In this document: one piece after another, positions 44,836 through 53,625 of the stretch
How the letters are laid out: each line of letters begins with the position of its first letter
How positions within the stretch are numbered: position 1 is the first letter of the stretch
Origin: Pseudactinotalea terrae
Lineage (GTDB): Bacteria > Actinomycetota > Actinomycetes > Actinomycetales > Beutenbergiaceae
NCBI RefSeq assembly: GCF_009733845.1
Contig: NZ_WNXZ01000005.1
Span: 186,001 to 250,000 of the forward strand
Direction: 5' to 3'
DNA: 64,000 nucleotides
Translations under genes and position numbers: made by a program
Notes under the pieces: generated by a model
What the model was told of the DNA's origin: nothing
The model's database searches: none
What the model saw: the letters and a program-made list of their open reading frames with translations, nothing else

Positions 44836-44857
44836 TGCGGGTGAACAGCGGGTGCGC
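44836..44857 (-). promoter_or_regulatory. Putative PHO box upstream of ppk
   Basis: On the minus strand GCGCACCCGCT (44857-44847) and GTTCACCCGCA (44846-44836) are adjacent 11-nt units sharing CACCCGC; the second matches the PHO-box unit GTTCACC-G very well. They end five bases before the proposed -10 of ppk. PhoP control of ppk is known in Streptomyces, so this is plausible here. Confidence 0.58.
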
Positions 44858-44872
44858 TGCCCGCCGCGGCGC

Positions 44873-45277
44873 TCAGGCATCCCGCGGTGACAGGACGCAG
44901 AACTCGTTGCCCTCCGGGTCGGCGAGCACGGTCCAGGTGACGCCCGCCCCCTGACCCACGTCCTCCCGGGTGGCGCCGAGCTTCTCGAGGCGGGCGATCT
45001 CGGCGTCGCGGTCGTCGTCGGTGTGCGGTGCGAGGTCGATGTGGAGCCGATTCTTCACACTCTTCGGCTCGGGAACCTTGACGAACACCAGGCCGGGCGG
45101 GATGCGCTCCCACTCCATCGCCAGGACCTCCTCCTCGCTGCTCACGTAGCCGGGGATGAGCACCACCTCGTCCTCGGCCTCGTAGATCACCTGCCAGTCG
45201 AGCGCCTCGGCCCACCAGCGCGCGAGCGCGCTCGGGTCCTGGCTGTCGATCACGGTGCTGTACCAGCGCAGTGCCAT
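44873..45277 (-). CDS. VOC-superfamily (glyoxalase-like) protein
   Basis: A 134-residue protein with two beta-alpha-beta-beta-beta modules of the vicinal oxygen chelate fold (RWYSTVIDSQDPSALARWWA and RLEKLGATREDVGQGAGVTW). NRLHIDL and DPEGNEFCVL carry the usual metal-type His and Glu positions. Actinobacterial Glyoxalase_6-like members are mostly uncharacterised. GGAGAGGG precedes ATG 45277. It lies between mshD and ppk on the same strand; the ppk promoter lies in the 54 bp after it. Confidence 0.82.
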   Translation of the reverse strand: MALRWYSTVIDSQDPSALARWWAEALDWQVIYEAEDEVVLIPGYVSSEEEVLAMEWERIPPGLVFVKVPEPKSVKNRLHIDLAPHTDDDRDAEIARLEKLGATREDVGQGAGVTWTVLADPEGNEFCVLSPRDA

Positions 45278-45306
45278 GGGTCCCTCTCCTCCCGACCCTG
45301 GCCAAC

Positions 45307-46149
45307 CTACGGGCGCGCGTACTGCACGTCAGCCCGTCGGCGCCGGAATCCCGCCCTCTGGTACGTCCTGATCGCCGAGGCGTTGTCACCCTCGACGTAC
45401 AGCTCGATCTCGCGCACACCCTGCTGCGCGAACCAGTGCAGGGAGACGGCGGTGAGCAGCCCACCGAGCCCCCGCCCCTGCGCCTCGGGGTCGATCCCGA
45501 GCACGTAGATCTCGCCGACTCCGTCACTCACCTTGGTCCACATGGACCCGAGCAGCGCGCCGTCGACGGCGGAGCGCGCGAGCCAGAAGCCGCTCGCGTC
45601 GAACCACGGCTCGGCGAGCCGGGCGTCGAGGTCCGCGCGTGTCATCCGGCCCTGCTCGGGGTGGCTCGCGAACGCTCGTGCGTTGACCGCGAGCCAGTCC
45701 TCGGCGTCGCGCTCGGCGTCGAACGTGGTCAGGAGGAGGTCGGTCGGGATCTCCGGCTCGTTCGCGTCGGTGGGCGGCGGCGCCGTCATCATCCAGAGCT
45801 CGCGCGTGACGGCGAGACCGCGACCGGTGGCGAGCGGCTCGGCACCCGGATGCGGCCCGTGGGCCCAGACCTGTGCGTCGGGCGCCTGCGCGAGCACCTC
45901 GTCGAGGAGCTGTGCGCCCAGACCCTGGCGGCGATGGTCGGGGTGCACCGCGAGCTCGGCCGAGCCGCGATCGAGCTGGGCGTAGCCGACCAGCACGCCC
46001 TCCCGCTCGATCGGCAGGTGCAGCACCACCCGGTCCTGGGCAGGGTGGGTGACGTTGAGCAAGCTCTGCTCCGAGAACGCGGCCACGCCGTCGTGCGCCT
46101 CGATCGCATCCGCGAGCGCCCGGAAGGTCTCCGGTGCCATCTGCGCCAT
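45307..46149 (-). CDS. mshD: Mycothiol synthase MshD
   Basis: A 280-residue tandem GNAT acetyltransferase. The acetyl-CoA loops are HPDHRRQGLGAQLL in the N-terminal half and DPEAQGRGLGGLLT in the C-terminal half; the C-terminal one is the active domain in MshD. The last step of mycothiol synthesis acetylates Cys-GlcN-Ins. Start ATG 46149 overlaps the stop of the upstream gene (TGATG); ATG 46140 is an alternative. Presence of mshD marks the host as an actinobacterium that uses mycothiol. Confidence 0.92.
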   Translation of the reverse strand: MAQMAPETFRALADAIEAHDGVAAFSEQSLLNVTHPAQDRVVLHLPIEREGVLVGYAQLDRGSAELAVHPDHRRQGLGAQLLDEVLAQAPDAQVWAHGPHPGAEPLATGRGLAVTRELWMMTAPPPTDANEPEIPTDLLLTTFDAERDAEDWLAVNARAFASHPEQGRMTRADLDARLAEPWFDASGFWLARSAVDGALLGSMWTKVSDGVGEIYVLGIDPEAQGRGLGGLLTAVSLHWFAQQGVREIELYVEGDNASAIRTYQRAGFRRRRADVQYARP

Positions 46150-46784
46150 CAGTCGAGCCGTTCCGCGCGCCAGAGCGCCGCCGCCTGCTCGAGCTCCTCT
46201 GCGGTGCCCAGCAGGGCGCCCGCGTGGCGCGTGATCCGGGTGGCGGCGTGCCCGCTCGAGGTCGCCACGCTGTCGGCATCGAGCGCGGAGCCGGTGGCCA
46301 GCACGCGGCAGAAGGCGCCGGCACGCTCGAGCGCCACGTCGAGGTCGCCGCGGAACACACCCGAGAGCACGGCGTCCGCGAGGGTGCGGATCTCCTCAGG
46401 CCCCGGTGCGTCGGCGACACCGGCCACCGCGCCCGCGACCTCCGCACGAGCGACGCCGAGCTGGTAGCGCTCCGCGATCGTCCGCGGGTCGCGGCGGGTC
46501 CACTCACGCAAGAGGTAGAGCCGCCAGAGCGCACCGGGCAGGGTCTCGGCCGGGCTGTCGGCCCACAGCGCCGCCACGGTGTCGATGCCCTCGGTGTCCA
46601 CCAGGCTCACGAGGCGTTCGACGAGAGCGGCGTCGTCGGAGGCCGCCCGGCCGCCGTGCACGATCGCGGTGGCCGTCGTGTGTGCGGCCTCGGACCGCAC
46701 CGCCGGGTCGACATCCCCCACGATCGCCTCGGCCTGCTCGGGCGAGAGCATCGCGGGCCGCCGGAACCTGTGCTGCTCGCTCAC
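46149..46784 (-). CDS. Conserved helical protein of unknown function upstream of mshD
   Basis: A 211-residue soluble protein, mostly alpha-helical and rich in Ala/Glu/Arg. GTG 46784 has GGAGG at 7 bp; it overlaps mshD by one base, so the two are translationally coupled. Segments such as LLREWTRRDPRTIAERYQLG and LADAVLSGVFRGDLDVALER look conserved-type, but I recognise no domain, catalytic motif or membrane segment. The tight coupling suggests a job connected with mycothiol or a general housekeeping role. Confidence 0.7.
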   Translation of the reverse strand: MSEQHRFRRPAMLSPEQAEAIVGDVDPAVRSEAAHTTATAIVHGGRAASDDAALVERLVSLVDTEGIDTVAALWADSPAETLPGALWRLYLLREWTRRDPRTIAERYQLGVARAEVAGAVAGVADAPGPEEIRTLADAVLSGVFRGDLDVALERAGAFCRVLATGSALDADSVATSSGHAATRITRHAGALLGTAEELEQAAALWRAERLD

Positions 46785-46843
46785 CCCGCCACCTCCGCTC
46801 TCCACACGATTCCATCCACCCACCGGTCGCAACTCGATTCCGT

Positions 46844-48022
46844 TCAGCCGAACGTGCGCGACTCCCCACGATACGTGGGCACGGTCGCCTCGATGTGGCC
46901 CCCGCGGACGAGGTGTACCTGCTCGAAGCGCTCCATCAGCTCCCCCGCCTTGGCGTGCCGGAACCACACCCGGCTGCCGATCCCCGGCGCGTCGGAGCGG
47001 TACCGCAGCGGGGTCTGCACCTCGCCGGCCCCCTCGGTCGCCAGGTAGCGACCGCCGCCAAGAGGTGAGGGCAGCCGGTCCGGGCCCACCGGACCGGAGG
47101 CGATGTAGCCGCCACCGAACACCGTGGCGATCCCGTCGGTCGGGCGCCGCACGACGTCGAGCCCGAAGTAGGCGGCCGGGCGCGGGACGAACGCTCGGTA
47201 GTGGTCGAACAGGGTGGGGCAGTACAGCCCGCTGCCGGCCGTCACCTCGGTGACGGTCGGGTCGGCGACCGTGTGCGCCACCGAGCCGCTGCCGCCGCCG
47301 TTGACCAGCAGCTCGCGCCCCAGCTCGGCCTGCAGCGCGCCGACGATCGCCGGCCGCCGGTCCGCGAGCTGGGCGAGGCTGGCACGCTTCATCAGTCGCA
47401 CCACCGGGCCGCGCGGGCCGGCCTCGCCGACGCCGGCGACCTGGCCCTCGTAGAACATCACGCCACGCACCCGCAGCCGCCCGGTCCGCTCGACCGCCGC
47501 TGCCAGCCGCAGCGCGTCGTCGGCGCCCCGCACCGGCGAGCGCCTCGGCCCGATGTGCACCGGCCCGAGCCGCAGCCCGGCGTCGACGTCGAGGCACACC
47601 TGCACCGGCGGGCCCTCGGGCGACCCGGCGCGCGTGAGCGCGCGCTCCACGAGCGCGACCTGCTCGACGTCGTCGATCATCATCGTGACCCGCTCGCGCG
47701 CGAGCGGGTCCGAGACCAGCCGACCCAGCGCAGCCCTGTCGACGCTCGGGTACCCCAGCAGGACGTCGTCGACCCCCTGCTCCACGAGCCACAGCGCCTC
47801 GCCGAGCGAGTACGCCATCACGCCGGCGAACCCGGGCAGGCCGAGGGCCCGTTCGATCAGCGCCCGCACCCGCAACGACTTCGACGCCACCCGGATCGGG
47901 GTCCCCTGCGCCCGCGCGAGCAGATCCCTCGCGTTGGCCTCGAAGCTGTCCAGGTCGACGACGGCGACCGGCCCCGGTATCCCGCTCGTCGCCTCCCGCC
48001 AAGGCGCAGCACTCGTCCTCAC
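46844..48022 (-). CDS. PLP-dependent alanine-racemase-fold enzyme (D-amino-acid aldolase/dehydratase-like)
   Basis: A 392-residue protein of the fold-type III PLP family. VAVVDLDSFEANARDLL is the usual first strand-helix; the PLP lysine is K48 in RVASKSLR. LLVNGGGSGSVAH and VTAGSGLYCPTLFDHY bind cofactor phosphate, and the C-terminal part has the beta domain of D-threonine aldolase / D-serine dehydratase-like proteins, with WFRHAKAGE as possible metal-site region. It acts on D-amino acids or related substrates in the cytoplasm; exact reaction unknown. It lies 59 bp upstream of the helical protein and mshD. Confidence 0.85.
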   Translation of the reverse strand: MRTSAAPWREATSGIPGPVAVVDLDSFEANARDLLARAQGTPIRVASKSLRVRALIERALGLPGFAGVMAYSLGEALWLVEQGVDDVLLGYPSVDRAALGRLVSDPLARERVTMMIDDVEQVALVERALTRAGSPEGPPVQVCLDVDAGLRLGPVHIGPRRSPVRGADDALRLAAAVERTGRLRVRGVMFYEGQVAGVGEAGPRGPVVRLMKRASLAQLADRRPAIVGALQAELGRELLVNGGGSGSVAHTVADPTVTEVTAGSGLYCPTLFDHYRAFVPRPAAYFGLDVVRRPTDGIATVFGGGYIASGPVGPDRLPSPLGGGRYLATEGAGEVQTPLRYRSDAPGIGSRVWFRHAKAGELMERFEQVHLVRGGHIEATVPTYRGESRTFG

Positions 48023-48119
48023 CGCTCCATCTTCCGCGATGAACGTCGGTTCGCTCGACTCATCGGGCCGTGGACTCCCCTATGTTGGCCGTGATGGACC
48101 GGATGGTGTCGAGGGGGTC

Positions 48120-49433
48120 ATGACCGACGACGACGAGTTCGAGATCGGCTCCGAGCAGCCTGCGTTCGAGGCTCCGCCCGCACACCGACGCGGGCCGTGG
48201 CTCGGGACGACGCCCTGGGTGCTGGCGGCGGCCGCGCTCGTGGTGACCGGCGTGGCCGTGGCGCCGGAGGAGGGGTTGTCGCTGGACGGCTACCCGCCGG
48301 GCACCGTCGGGATGCTCGCGGTGGATGCCACCGCGCCGCCGGAGGAGATGTGGCGCGCCCCGATCGAGGGCGGGCACTGGGGCTCTCAGTCGCTCGACGT
48401 GATCGGCACGACCGCTGTCTTGCTCTCGGGCGACCTCGCGGTGGGATTCTCGCTGGCCACGGGCGAGCAGCTCTGGCAGGTGCCCGTCGACATCGAGACC
48501 TGCACGGTGCACGAGCAGCTCACGTGCATCGAGCGGCCGGGCGAGCCTGAGGCCGAAGCGGTGAGGATCGACCCGATCACGGGCGACCAGCTGCGGACCG
48601 AGGTGCCCTACGCCGTCACCGCCCAGGATGTCGACGACGACCTGATCGTGCTGACGCAACGCGACGACGAGCTCGAGCTGCTGCGTGTCGACGCCGCCGG
48701 CGAACCGCGCTGGGTGACGACTGTGGACCACAGGAACTGGATGCTCGGCGACATGAACGACGTTGCGTTGTTCGCCCAGCTCGTCGTGCTCGGTGAGCGT
48801 GTGCACCTGTCCGTGGTCTCGGAAGGCGTCGTCGTCGACGTGACGAGCGGCAGCACCCTCGAGCAGGTCTCGGCGTACGTGTACGCCACTCCGTACGGCT
48901 ACATACGCCAGGACTTGGAGCACTCGAGCATCGGTTTGCTCGGCGACGACGGCGGCATCCTGCACTCCGAGATCGCGGTGGCTCCCGACGACGATCCTGG
49001 GGGGCGGTACCAGGTCAGGTGGGACGGGTCGCACCTGAGCGTCGTCTCGGGAGACGAGACGGTCTGGGTGGTCGAGAACGGGGACGACGGCGAGATGGCC
49101 TTCGCGAGGGTCGACGGCGTGCTGGTGACCACCACGGTCACGACACCCTCCGACCGTCTCGCCGGAAGGGATGTCCGCACCGGTGCGGTGCTGTGGACAA
49201 CCGAGGGCGACCGTGCGATCCAGGCGTTTGCTGCGGCCGGATCCACGCTCCTCATGTCGACAGCAACCGATGCGCTCACCGGCGTCGACGCCCACAGCGG
49301 TGAGGTCTTGTGGACCTACGGCGATGCCGAGCAGTCCGGGGCGTTCGCGTTCCAGCCGGACGGCGTCGTGCTGCTGCTGGGCAACGAGGTCGTCAGGCTC
49401 GTCTGGGACCGCGCCGCAACGGCTGTGTGGTGA
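48120..49433 (+). CDS. Membrane-anchored PQQ-type beta-propeller protein
   Basis: A 437-residue protein with a short acidic cytoplasmic N-terminus, one transmembrane helix (about 32-48, TPWVLAAAALVVTGVAVA) and a large extracytoplasmic domain of repeated beta blades. PQQ-like repeat signatures are seen (ATGEQLWQVPVD, DVRTGAVLWTTEGD, DAHSGEVLWTYGDA). No quinone-binding or enzyme motif is evident, so a scaffold or sensor role is likely. GAGG before ATG 48120 serves as SD. It is monocistronic, converging on the sigma factor gene. Confidence 0.8.
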   Translation: MTDDDEFEIGSEQPAFEAPPAHRRGPWLGTTPWVLAAAALVVTGVAVAPEEGLSLDGYPPGTVGMLAVDATAPPEEMWRAPIEGGHWGSQSLDVIGTTAVLLSGDLAVGFSLATGEQLWQVPVDIETCTVHEQLTCIERPGEPEAEAVRIDPITGDQLRTEVPYAVTAQDVDDDLIVLTQRDDELELLRVDAAGEPRWVTTVDHRNWMLGDMNDVALFAQLVVLGERVHLSVVSEGVVVDVTSGSTLEQVSAYVYATPYGYIRQDLEHSSIGLLGDDGGILHSEIAVAPDDDPGGRYQVRWDGSHLSVVSGDETVWVVENGDDGEMAFARVDGVLVTTTVTTPSDRLAGRDVRTGAVLWTTEGDRAIQAFAAAGSTLLMSTATDALTGVDAHSGEVLWTYGDAEQSGAFAFQPDGVVLLLGNEVVRLVWDRAATAVW

Positions 49434-49444
49434 AGCACGCGCAC

Positions 49445-50674
49445 TCAGAGCCGGGCGGCCTTGCTCCGTAGCACCTCCGCCTCGCGGGCGTTGGTCGCGA
49501 GGCGAGCGGCGATGCCGAGCTCGGACCGTGCCTCCTCGGTGCGGCCGAGCCGGGACAACAGCTCGCCGCGGACGCTCGGCAGCAGCGACGTGCCCTCGAG
49601 CTTCCCACCCTTGGCGACCCCATCCGCGATCCGGAGCGCCGGCTCCGCCCCGGCGGACGTCATCGACACCGCGACCGCCCGGTTGAGGTCGACGATCGGG
49701 CTCGGGGCGATCCGGCCGAGTGCCTCGTACAGCAGCACGATGCGCTCCCAGTCGGTGTCCTCGACGCTGCTCGCGCATGCGTGGCACTCGGCGATCGAGG
49801 CCTGCAGCGCGTAGCTGCCGCGCCCGCGACCGATGGCGTCGGCACGGGCCAGCGCCGCCTGCCCGCGCCTGATCTGTGCGTGGTCCCAGCGCTTGCGGTC
49901 CTGGTCGGTGAGCAGCACGGGGCTGCCGTCAGCGGCCACGCGTGCAGCGAAGCGCGATGCCTGCAGCTCCATCAGCGCCACCAGCCCGTGCGCCTCCGGC
50001 TCGCGCGGCAGCAGCCGTGCCAGCACGCGGCCCAGCCGCAGCGCCTCGTTCGCCAGGTCCGGCCGGATCCAGCGGTCACCTGAGGTGGCTGCGTAACCCT
50101 CGGTGAAGATCAGGTAGACCACTCCGAGCACGGCGCCCAGGCGCTCGCCGAACTCGGGCGGCTCGGGCGAGGCGAACACCACGTGCGAGGCGGCCAGGGT
50201 GGCCTTGGCCCGGACGATCCGCTGCTGCACCGTCGAGACGGGGACCAGCATCATCCGGGCGATCTCCTCGGTGCTCAGACCACCGACCACCCGGAGCGTG
50301 AGGCACACCTGCGCCTGTCGCGACAGGACCGGGTGGCAGGCGGTGAAGATCAGCCGCAGGACGTCGTCCTCGATCGGCTGCCACTCGTCCTCGCCGGTCT
50401 CGGACAGGTCGTGGGCGATCACGCGATACTTCTCGTCCTGCCGCTGCTGGCGCCGCCAGGTGTCGATCGCCTTGCGCTTGGCCACAGCGGTGAGCCAGGC
50501 GCCCGGGTTCCGCGGGACGCCCGACTCCGGCCACTGCGTGAGCGCATCGGCGAGCGCCTCCTGCGCGAGGTCCTCCGCGGTGCCGACGTCACCGGTCATC
50601 CGCGCGAGGGTCGCGACCACCTGGGCACCTTCGATGCGCCAGAGTGCCGCGACCGTGCGCCGGATGTCGGACAT
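49445..50674 (-). CDS. ECF sigma factor of the ECF42 type with C-terminal TPR-like extension
   Basis: A 409-residue ECF sigma factor. Region 2 (LARMTGDVGTAEDLAQEALA) and region 4 (GGLSTEEIARMMLVPVSTVQ) occupy the first about 175 residues. A helical extension of about 230 residues, with TPR-like helices, follows (DUF6596-type), as in ECF42 factors, where it is required for activity. No anti-sigma factor is present. The gene follows a YCII/DGPF gene by 7 bp, which is the conserved ECF42 context. Confidence 0.9.
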   Translation of the reverse strand: MSDIRRTVAALWRIEGAQVVATLARMTGDVGTAEDLAQEALADALTQWPESGVPRNPGAWLTAVAKRKAIDTWRRQQRQDEKYRVIAHDLSETGEDEWQPIEDDVLRLIFTACHPVLSRQAQVCLTLRVVGGLSTEEIARMMLVPVSTVQQRIVRAKATLAASHVVFASPEPPEFGERLGAVLGVVYLIFTEGYAATSGDRWIRPDLANEALRLGRVLARLLPREPEAHGLVALMELQASRFAARVAADGSPVLLTDQDRKRWDHAQIRRGQAALARADAIGRGRGSYALQASIAECHACASSVEDTDWERIVLLYEALGRIAPSPIVDLNRAVAVSMTSAGAEPALRIADGVAKGGKLEGTSLLPSVRGELLSRLGRTEEARSELGIAARLATNAREAEVLRSKAARL

Positions 50675-50681
50675 CGGAGAG

Positions 50682-51113
50682 TCAGCCCTCCTGGCGGGCG
50701 GCCTGCTGCTCGCGCCAGGCCGGCTCCTTCTGCACGTACTCGTTGTCGGCGAAGTCCGCGAAGTCGGTCTCGTCGGTCACGCGCCGCACCTCGAGCTTGC
50801 TCCCGGGGCCGAGCGGGCATCGGCTCGCCCACTGCGCGGCCTCCTCCTTGCTGGCGACCTCGAGGATCCAGAAGCCGTTGAACAGCTCGTGGGTCTCGCC
50901 GTAGGGCCCATCTGTCACGATCGGCGTGTCGGCGTCGAAGTCGACGACGAAGCCCTCCGTCGCGTCCGCGAGCCCCTCGCCCGCGAGCAGCACGCCCGCG
51001 TTCATCAGGGACTCGTTGTACCTGCCCATCGCGTTGATGATCTCCTCGAAGTCCATCTCCTTCGACGCCTCGAGCGCCGCGTCGGTGGACCGCATGATCA
51101 GCATGTACTTCAT
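50682..51113 (-). CDS. YCII-related DGPF-domain protein, ECF42 partner
   Basis: A 143-residue YCII-like alpha/beta protein beginning MKYMLIMRSTDAAL. The DGPF/DGPY motif (VTDGPYGETHELFNGFWIL) lies near residue 67. DGPF proteins are conserved partners and often targets of ECF42 sigma factors. GGGAG lies 7 bp before ATG 51113. It heads the operon with the sigma gene 7 bp downstream. I could not identify a convincing ECF42 promoter in the 135 bp upstream. Confidence 0.88.
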   Translation of the reverse strand: MKYMLIMRSTDAALEASKEMDFEEIINAMGRYNESLMNAGVLLAGEGLADATEGFVVDFDADTPIVTDGPYGETHELFNGFWILEVASKEEAAQWASRCPLGPGSKLEVRRVTDETDFADFADNEYVQKEPAWREQQAARQEG

Positions 51114-51248
51114 CGTTCTACTCCCTGTGTCTCGGCCGACGCCCTGTGCGCCTTCCTACTAGACCGTCGAACGGCCGCAGCGCCGATCGACATCGGTTCC
51201 TGAAGAATCTTCCTGCAGTCCGATCCTCCGGGACGCGATCATGGGGAC

Positions 51249-52562
51249 ATGGTGTGGCGTAACTGGGCGAGGACGGCCAGCGCGGATCCGGAGCTGGTCG
51301 CACGGCCGGTGGACGATGCCGAGGTGGCGGCGTTGGTGCGCTGGGCGGCCGCACGCGGCACCCGGGTGCGAGCGGTCGGTGCGGGGCACTCGTTCACCGA
51401 CTGCGCAGCGACCGACGGCGTGCTGCTCAGCCTGGATGCGATCGACCGGATCGAGCACGTCGGCCCCGCTACCCCTGGCGGCTCGTGCGAGGTCCGCGTC
51501 GGTGCCGGCATCCGCCTCGGCCGCCTGTGCGCCGAGCTCGCTGCCCGTGGCCTCGCGCTGGAGAACATGGGCGACATCGATCAGCAGTCGATCGCCGGCG
51601 CGATCTCCACGGGGACCCATGGCACGGGTGCGGCGTTCGGCGGCTTCGCCGCCCAGGTGCGCGCGCTCCGGCTGGTCACCGCCGACGGCGAGATCGTCGA
51701 GACCAGCGCGACGCAGCACCCCGACCTGTTCGAGCTGGCGCGGCTCGGCCTGGGCACGGCCGGGGTGATCACCGCCGTGACGCTCAGCACCGTCAGAGCC
51801 TTCGAGCTGGAGGCGTACGAGGCACCGCTGCCGCTCGGGGATGTGCTCGAGTCCCTGCTGGACGACGACGGCCTGGTGCGCTCCCATGATCACGTCGAGT
51901 TCTACTGGTGGCCCCATACCGACCTGGCGCATACCAAGATCAACGATCGCAGGAGCGCCGGCGGGCACCGTCTCAACCGGGCGCGCCGACTCGTGGACGA
52001 CGAGCTGCTCGCCAACGGCGGGCTCACGCTGACGACCGAGCTGTGCTCGATGCTCGGGGCGCTGACGCCCGTCGTGAACAACGTGGCGGCGCGAGCACTC
52101 ACCGAGCGGCGGTACCGAGCCCCGAGCCACGAGGTCTTCACCTCGCCCCGGCGCGTGAGGTTCCGCGAGATGGAGTACGCGATCCCGCCGACCTCGGTGG
52201 TGCCGGTGCTCGCGGAGATCGACACCTGGCTGCGACGCACCGGCGAGAACGTGCCCTTTCCCATCGAGGTGCGGTTCGCCGCTGCCGACGACATCTGGCT
52301 GTCCACCGCTCATCGGCGCGAGACCGCCTACGTGGCCGTCCACCAGGCCCGGCGGCTGCCGTTCGCACGCTACTTCCGGGCTGTCGAGGCAATGATGGCC
52401 GAGCACCAGGGGCGGCCGCACTGGGGGAAGCTGCATCGGCTCGGCGCCGATGACCTGCGCGACCGCTACCCGAGGTTCGGCGACGCCCTCCGGGTGCGCG
52501 ACGCCGTCGACCCCGGCAGGGTCTTCGCGAACGCCTACACCACGCGGGTGTTCGGCCCCTGA
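51249..52562 (+). CDS. FAD-linked aldonolactone oxidase (D-arabinono-1,4-lactone oxidase family)
   Basis: A 437-residue flavin oxidoreductase. The FAD-binding half has VGAGHSF (about 42-48) and SIAGAISTGTHGTG; the C-terminal ALO domain ends with the conserved HWGKLH and PGRVFANAY. Family members oxidise L-gulono- or D-arabinono-lactones or other sugar acids and alcohols (alditol oxidase is related). There is no signal peptide. GATCAT lies six bases before ATG 51249, a weak leaderless-type element. A transglutaminase-like gene follows. Confidence 0.9.
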   Translation: MVWRNWARTASADPELVARPVDDAEVAALVRWAAARGTRVRAVGAGHSFTDCAATDGVLLSLDAIDRIEHVGPATPGGSCEVRVGAGIRLGRLCAELAARGLALENMGDIDQQSIAGAISTGTHGTGAAFGGFAAQVRALRLVTADGEIVETSATQHPDLFELARLGLGTAGVITAVTLSTVRAFELEAYEAPLPLGDVLESLLDDDGLVRSHDHVEFYWWPHTDLAHTKINDRRSAGGHRLNRARRLVDDELLANGGLTLTTELCSMLGALTPVVNNVAARALTERRYRAPSHEVFTSPRRVRFREMEYAIPPTSVVPVLAEIDTWLRRTGENVPFPIEVRFAAADDIWLSTAHRRETAYVAVHQARRLPFARYFRAVEAMMAEHQGRPHWGKLHRLGADDLRDRYPRFGDALRVRDAVDPGRVFANAYTTRVFGP

Positions 52563-52623
52563 TCGGCTTATCCTCCTCGGAGCACCCGACCACGCGGGCG
52601 CATCTCAGCGGGAAGAAGGAACG

Positions 52624-53454
52624 ATGCGACGCACGGTGAGTGCCGAACTCGCGTTCACGACCATCGCAGGAGCGACCCGCGTGGTGCTCCAGGTGGCAGC
52701 CGCGCGGGTGCCAGGCCTGGAGATCGAGGAGACTCTCGCGGTGACGCTCGACGACGAGCCGCTCACCGCCGTCGAGATCCCGACGGCGCACGGCGGGGTG
52801 ATGCACACGTTCGACTTCCCCGCCTCGACCCCGTGGGGGAAGAAGATCCGGCTCCGCTACGACGCGACCGTGACCTCGGATGACGACGGTGCCGGGACCA
52901 CCGCGCCGGACAACCCCGACGACCGCGACATCTACCTGCGACCGAGCAGGTACGCGGAGTCGGACCGGATGCTGCCGGTGGCGCGGCGTGAGTTCACGGG
53001 CGTGACAGGGCTGGACCTCGTCAACGCCGTCTCGGCGTTCGTCCACGAGCACCTGCGGTACGTGCCAGGCTCGAGCAGGTTCACCGACGGCTCGGTCGAG
53101 ACGTTCCTCGCCGGCGCCGGGGTGTGCCGCGACTACGCGCACCTGACGACCTCGCTGCTGCGTGGTCTCGACGTGCCCGCCCGGCTGGTCGCCGTGTACG
53201 CCCCGGGCCTGACGCCGATGGACTTCCACGCGGTCACGGAGGCATGGGTGGACGGCCGGTGGTACGTGATCGACGGGACCCGGCTGGCGCCGCGCTCGGC
53301 CCTGCTGCGGATCTCGACCGGCCGTGACGCGGCGGACACGGCGTTCCTGTCGAGCTACGGCGCGGGGATCCTCATGGGGCCGCAGACCGTGACGGCCACG
53401 ATCGAGGGTGAGCTGCCCACCGACGATCCCACCGAGCCCGTGCAGATGGCCTGA
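52624..53454 (+). CDS. Transglutaminase-like cysteine protease-fold protein
   Basis: A 276-residue protein with an N-terminal beta-rich part (about 1-110) and a transglutaminase-like core. The catalytic triad reads C168 (GVCRDYAHL), H202 (DFHAVTEAWVDGRW) and D217 (YVIDGT). No signal peptide, so it is cytoplasmic; bacterial members hydrolyse or cross-link peptides with mostly unknown targets. AAGGA before ATG 52624 acts as SD. It lies 61 bp after the oxidase gene and just before tRNA-Lys. Confidence 0.87.
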   Translation: MRRTVSAELAFTTIAGATRVVLQVAAARVPGLEIEETLAVTLDDEPLTAVEIPTAHGGVMHTFDFPASTPWGKKIRLRYDATVTSDDDGAGTTAPDNPDDRDIYLRPSRYAESDRMLPVARREFTGVTGLDLVNAVSAFVHEHLRYVPGSSRFTDGSVETFLAGAGVCRDYAHLTTSLLRGLDVPARLVAVYAPGLTPMDFHAVTEAWVDGRWYVIDGTRLAPRSALLRISTGRDAADTAFLSSYGAGILMGPQTVTATIEGELPTDDPTEPVQMA

Positions 53455-53495
53455 CGACGACGCTCGCGGCTCGCCTAGACTGCCAACCGCGCCCA

Positions 53496-53568
53496 GGGCC
53501 TCTAGCTCAACTGGTAGAGCAACGGACTTTTAATCCGTGGGTTGTGGGTTCGAGCCCCACGGGGCCTA
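53496..53568 (+). tRNA. tRNA-Lys (anticodon TTT)
   Basis: Complete cloverleaf of 73 nt: acceptor GGGCCTC pairs with GGGGCCT (two G-U pairs), D stem GCTC/GAGC, anticodon stem ACGGA/TCCGT with loop CTTTTAA (anticodon 53529-53531), T stem GTGGG/CCCAC. CCA is not encoded (CCT follows). TAGACT at 53476-53481 is a probable -10. Confidence 0.96.
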
Positions 53569-53580
53569 CCTCAGAACCGC

Positions 53581-53615
53581 CGAACGGCGCCCGGCTGAGT
53601 GCCGGGCGCCGTTCG
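53581..53615. terminator. Strong hairpin after tRNA-Lys
   Basis: CGAACGGCGCCCGGC (53581-53595) pairs perfectly with GCCGGGCGCCGTTCG (53601-53615) around TGAGT. It terminates the tRNA and, from the other side, the GlsB-like gene ending at 53626. Confidence 0.85.
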
Positions 53616-53625
53616 TCGGTACAGA

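Noticed and set aside
51114-51248. ECF42 target promoter upstream of the DGPF gene
   Set aside because: No sequence combined a TGTCGA-like -35 with a suitable -10 at proper spacing.
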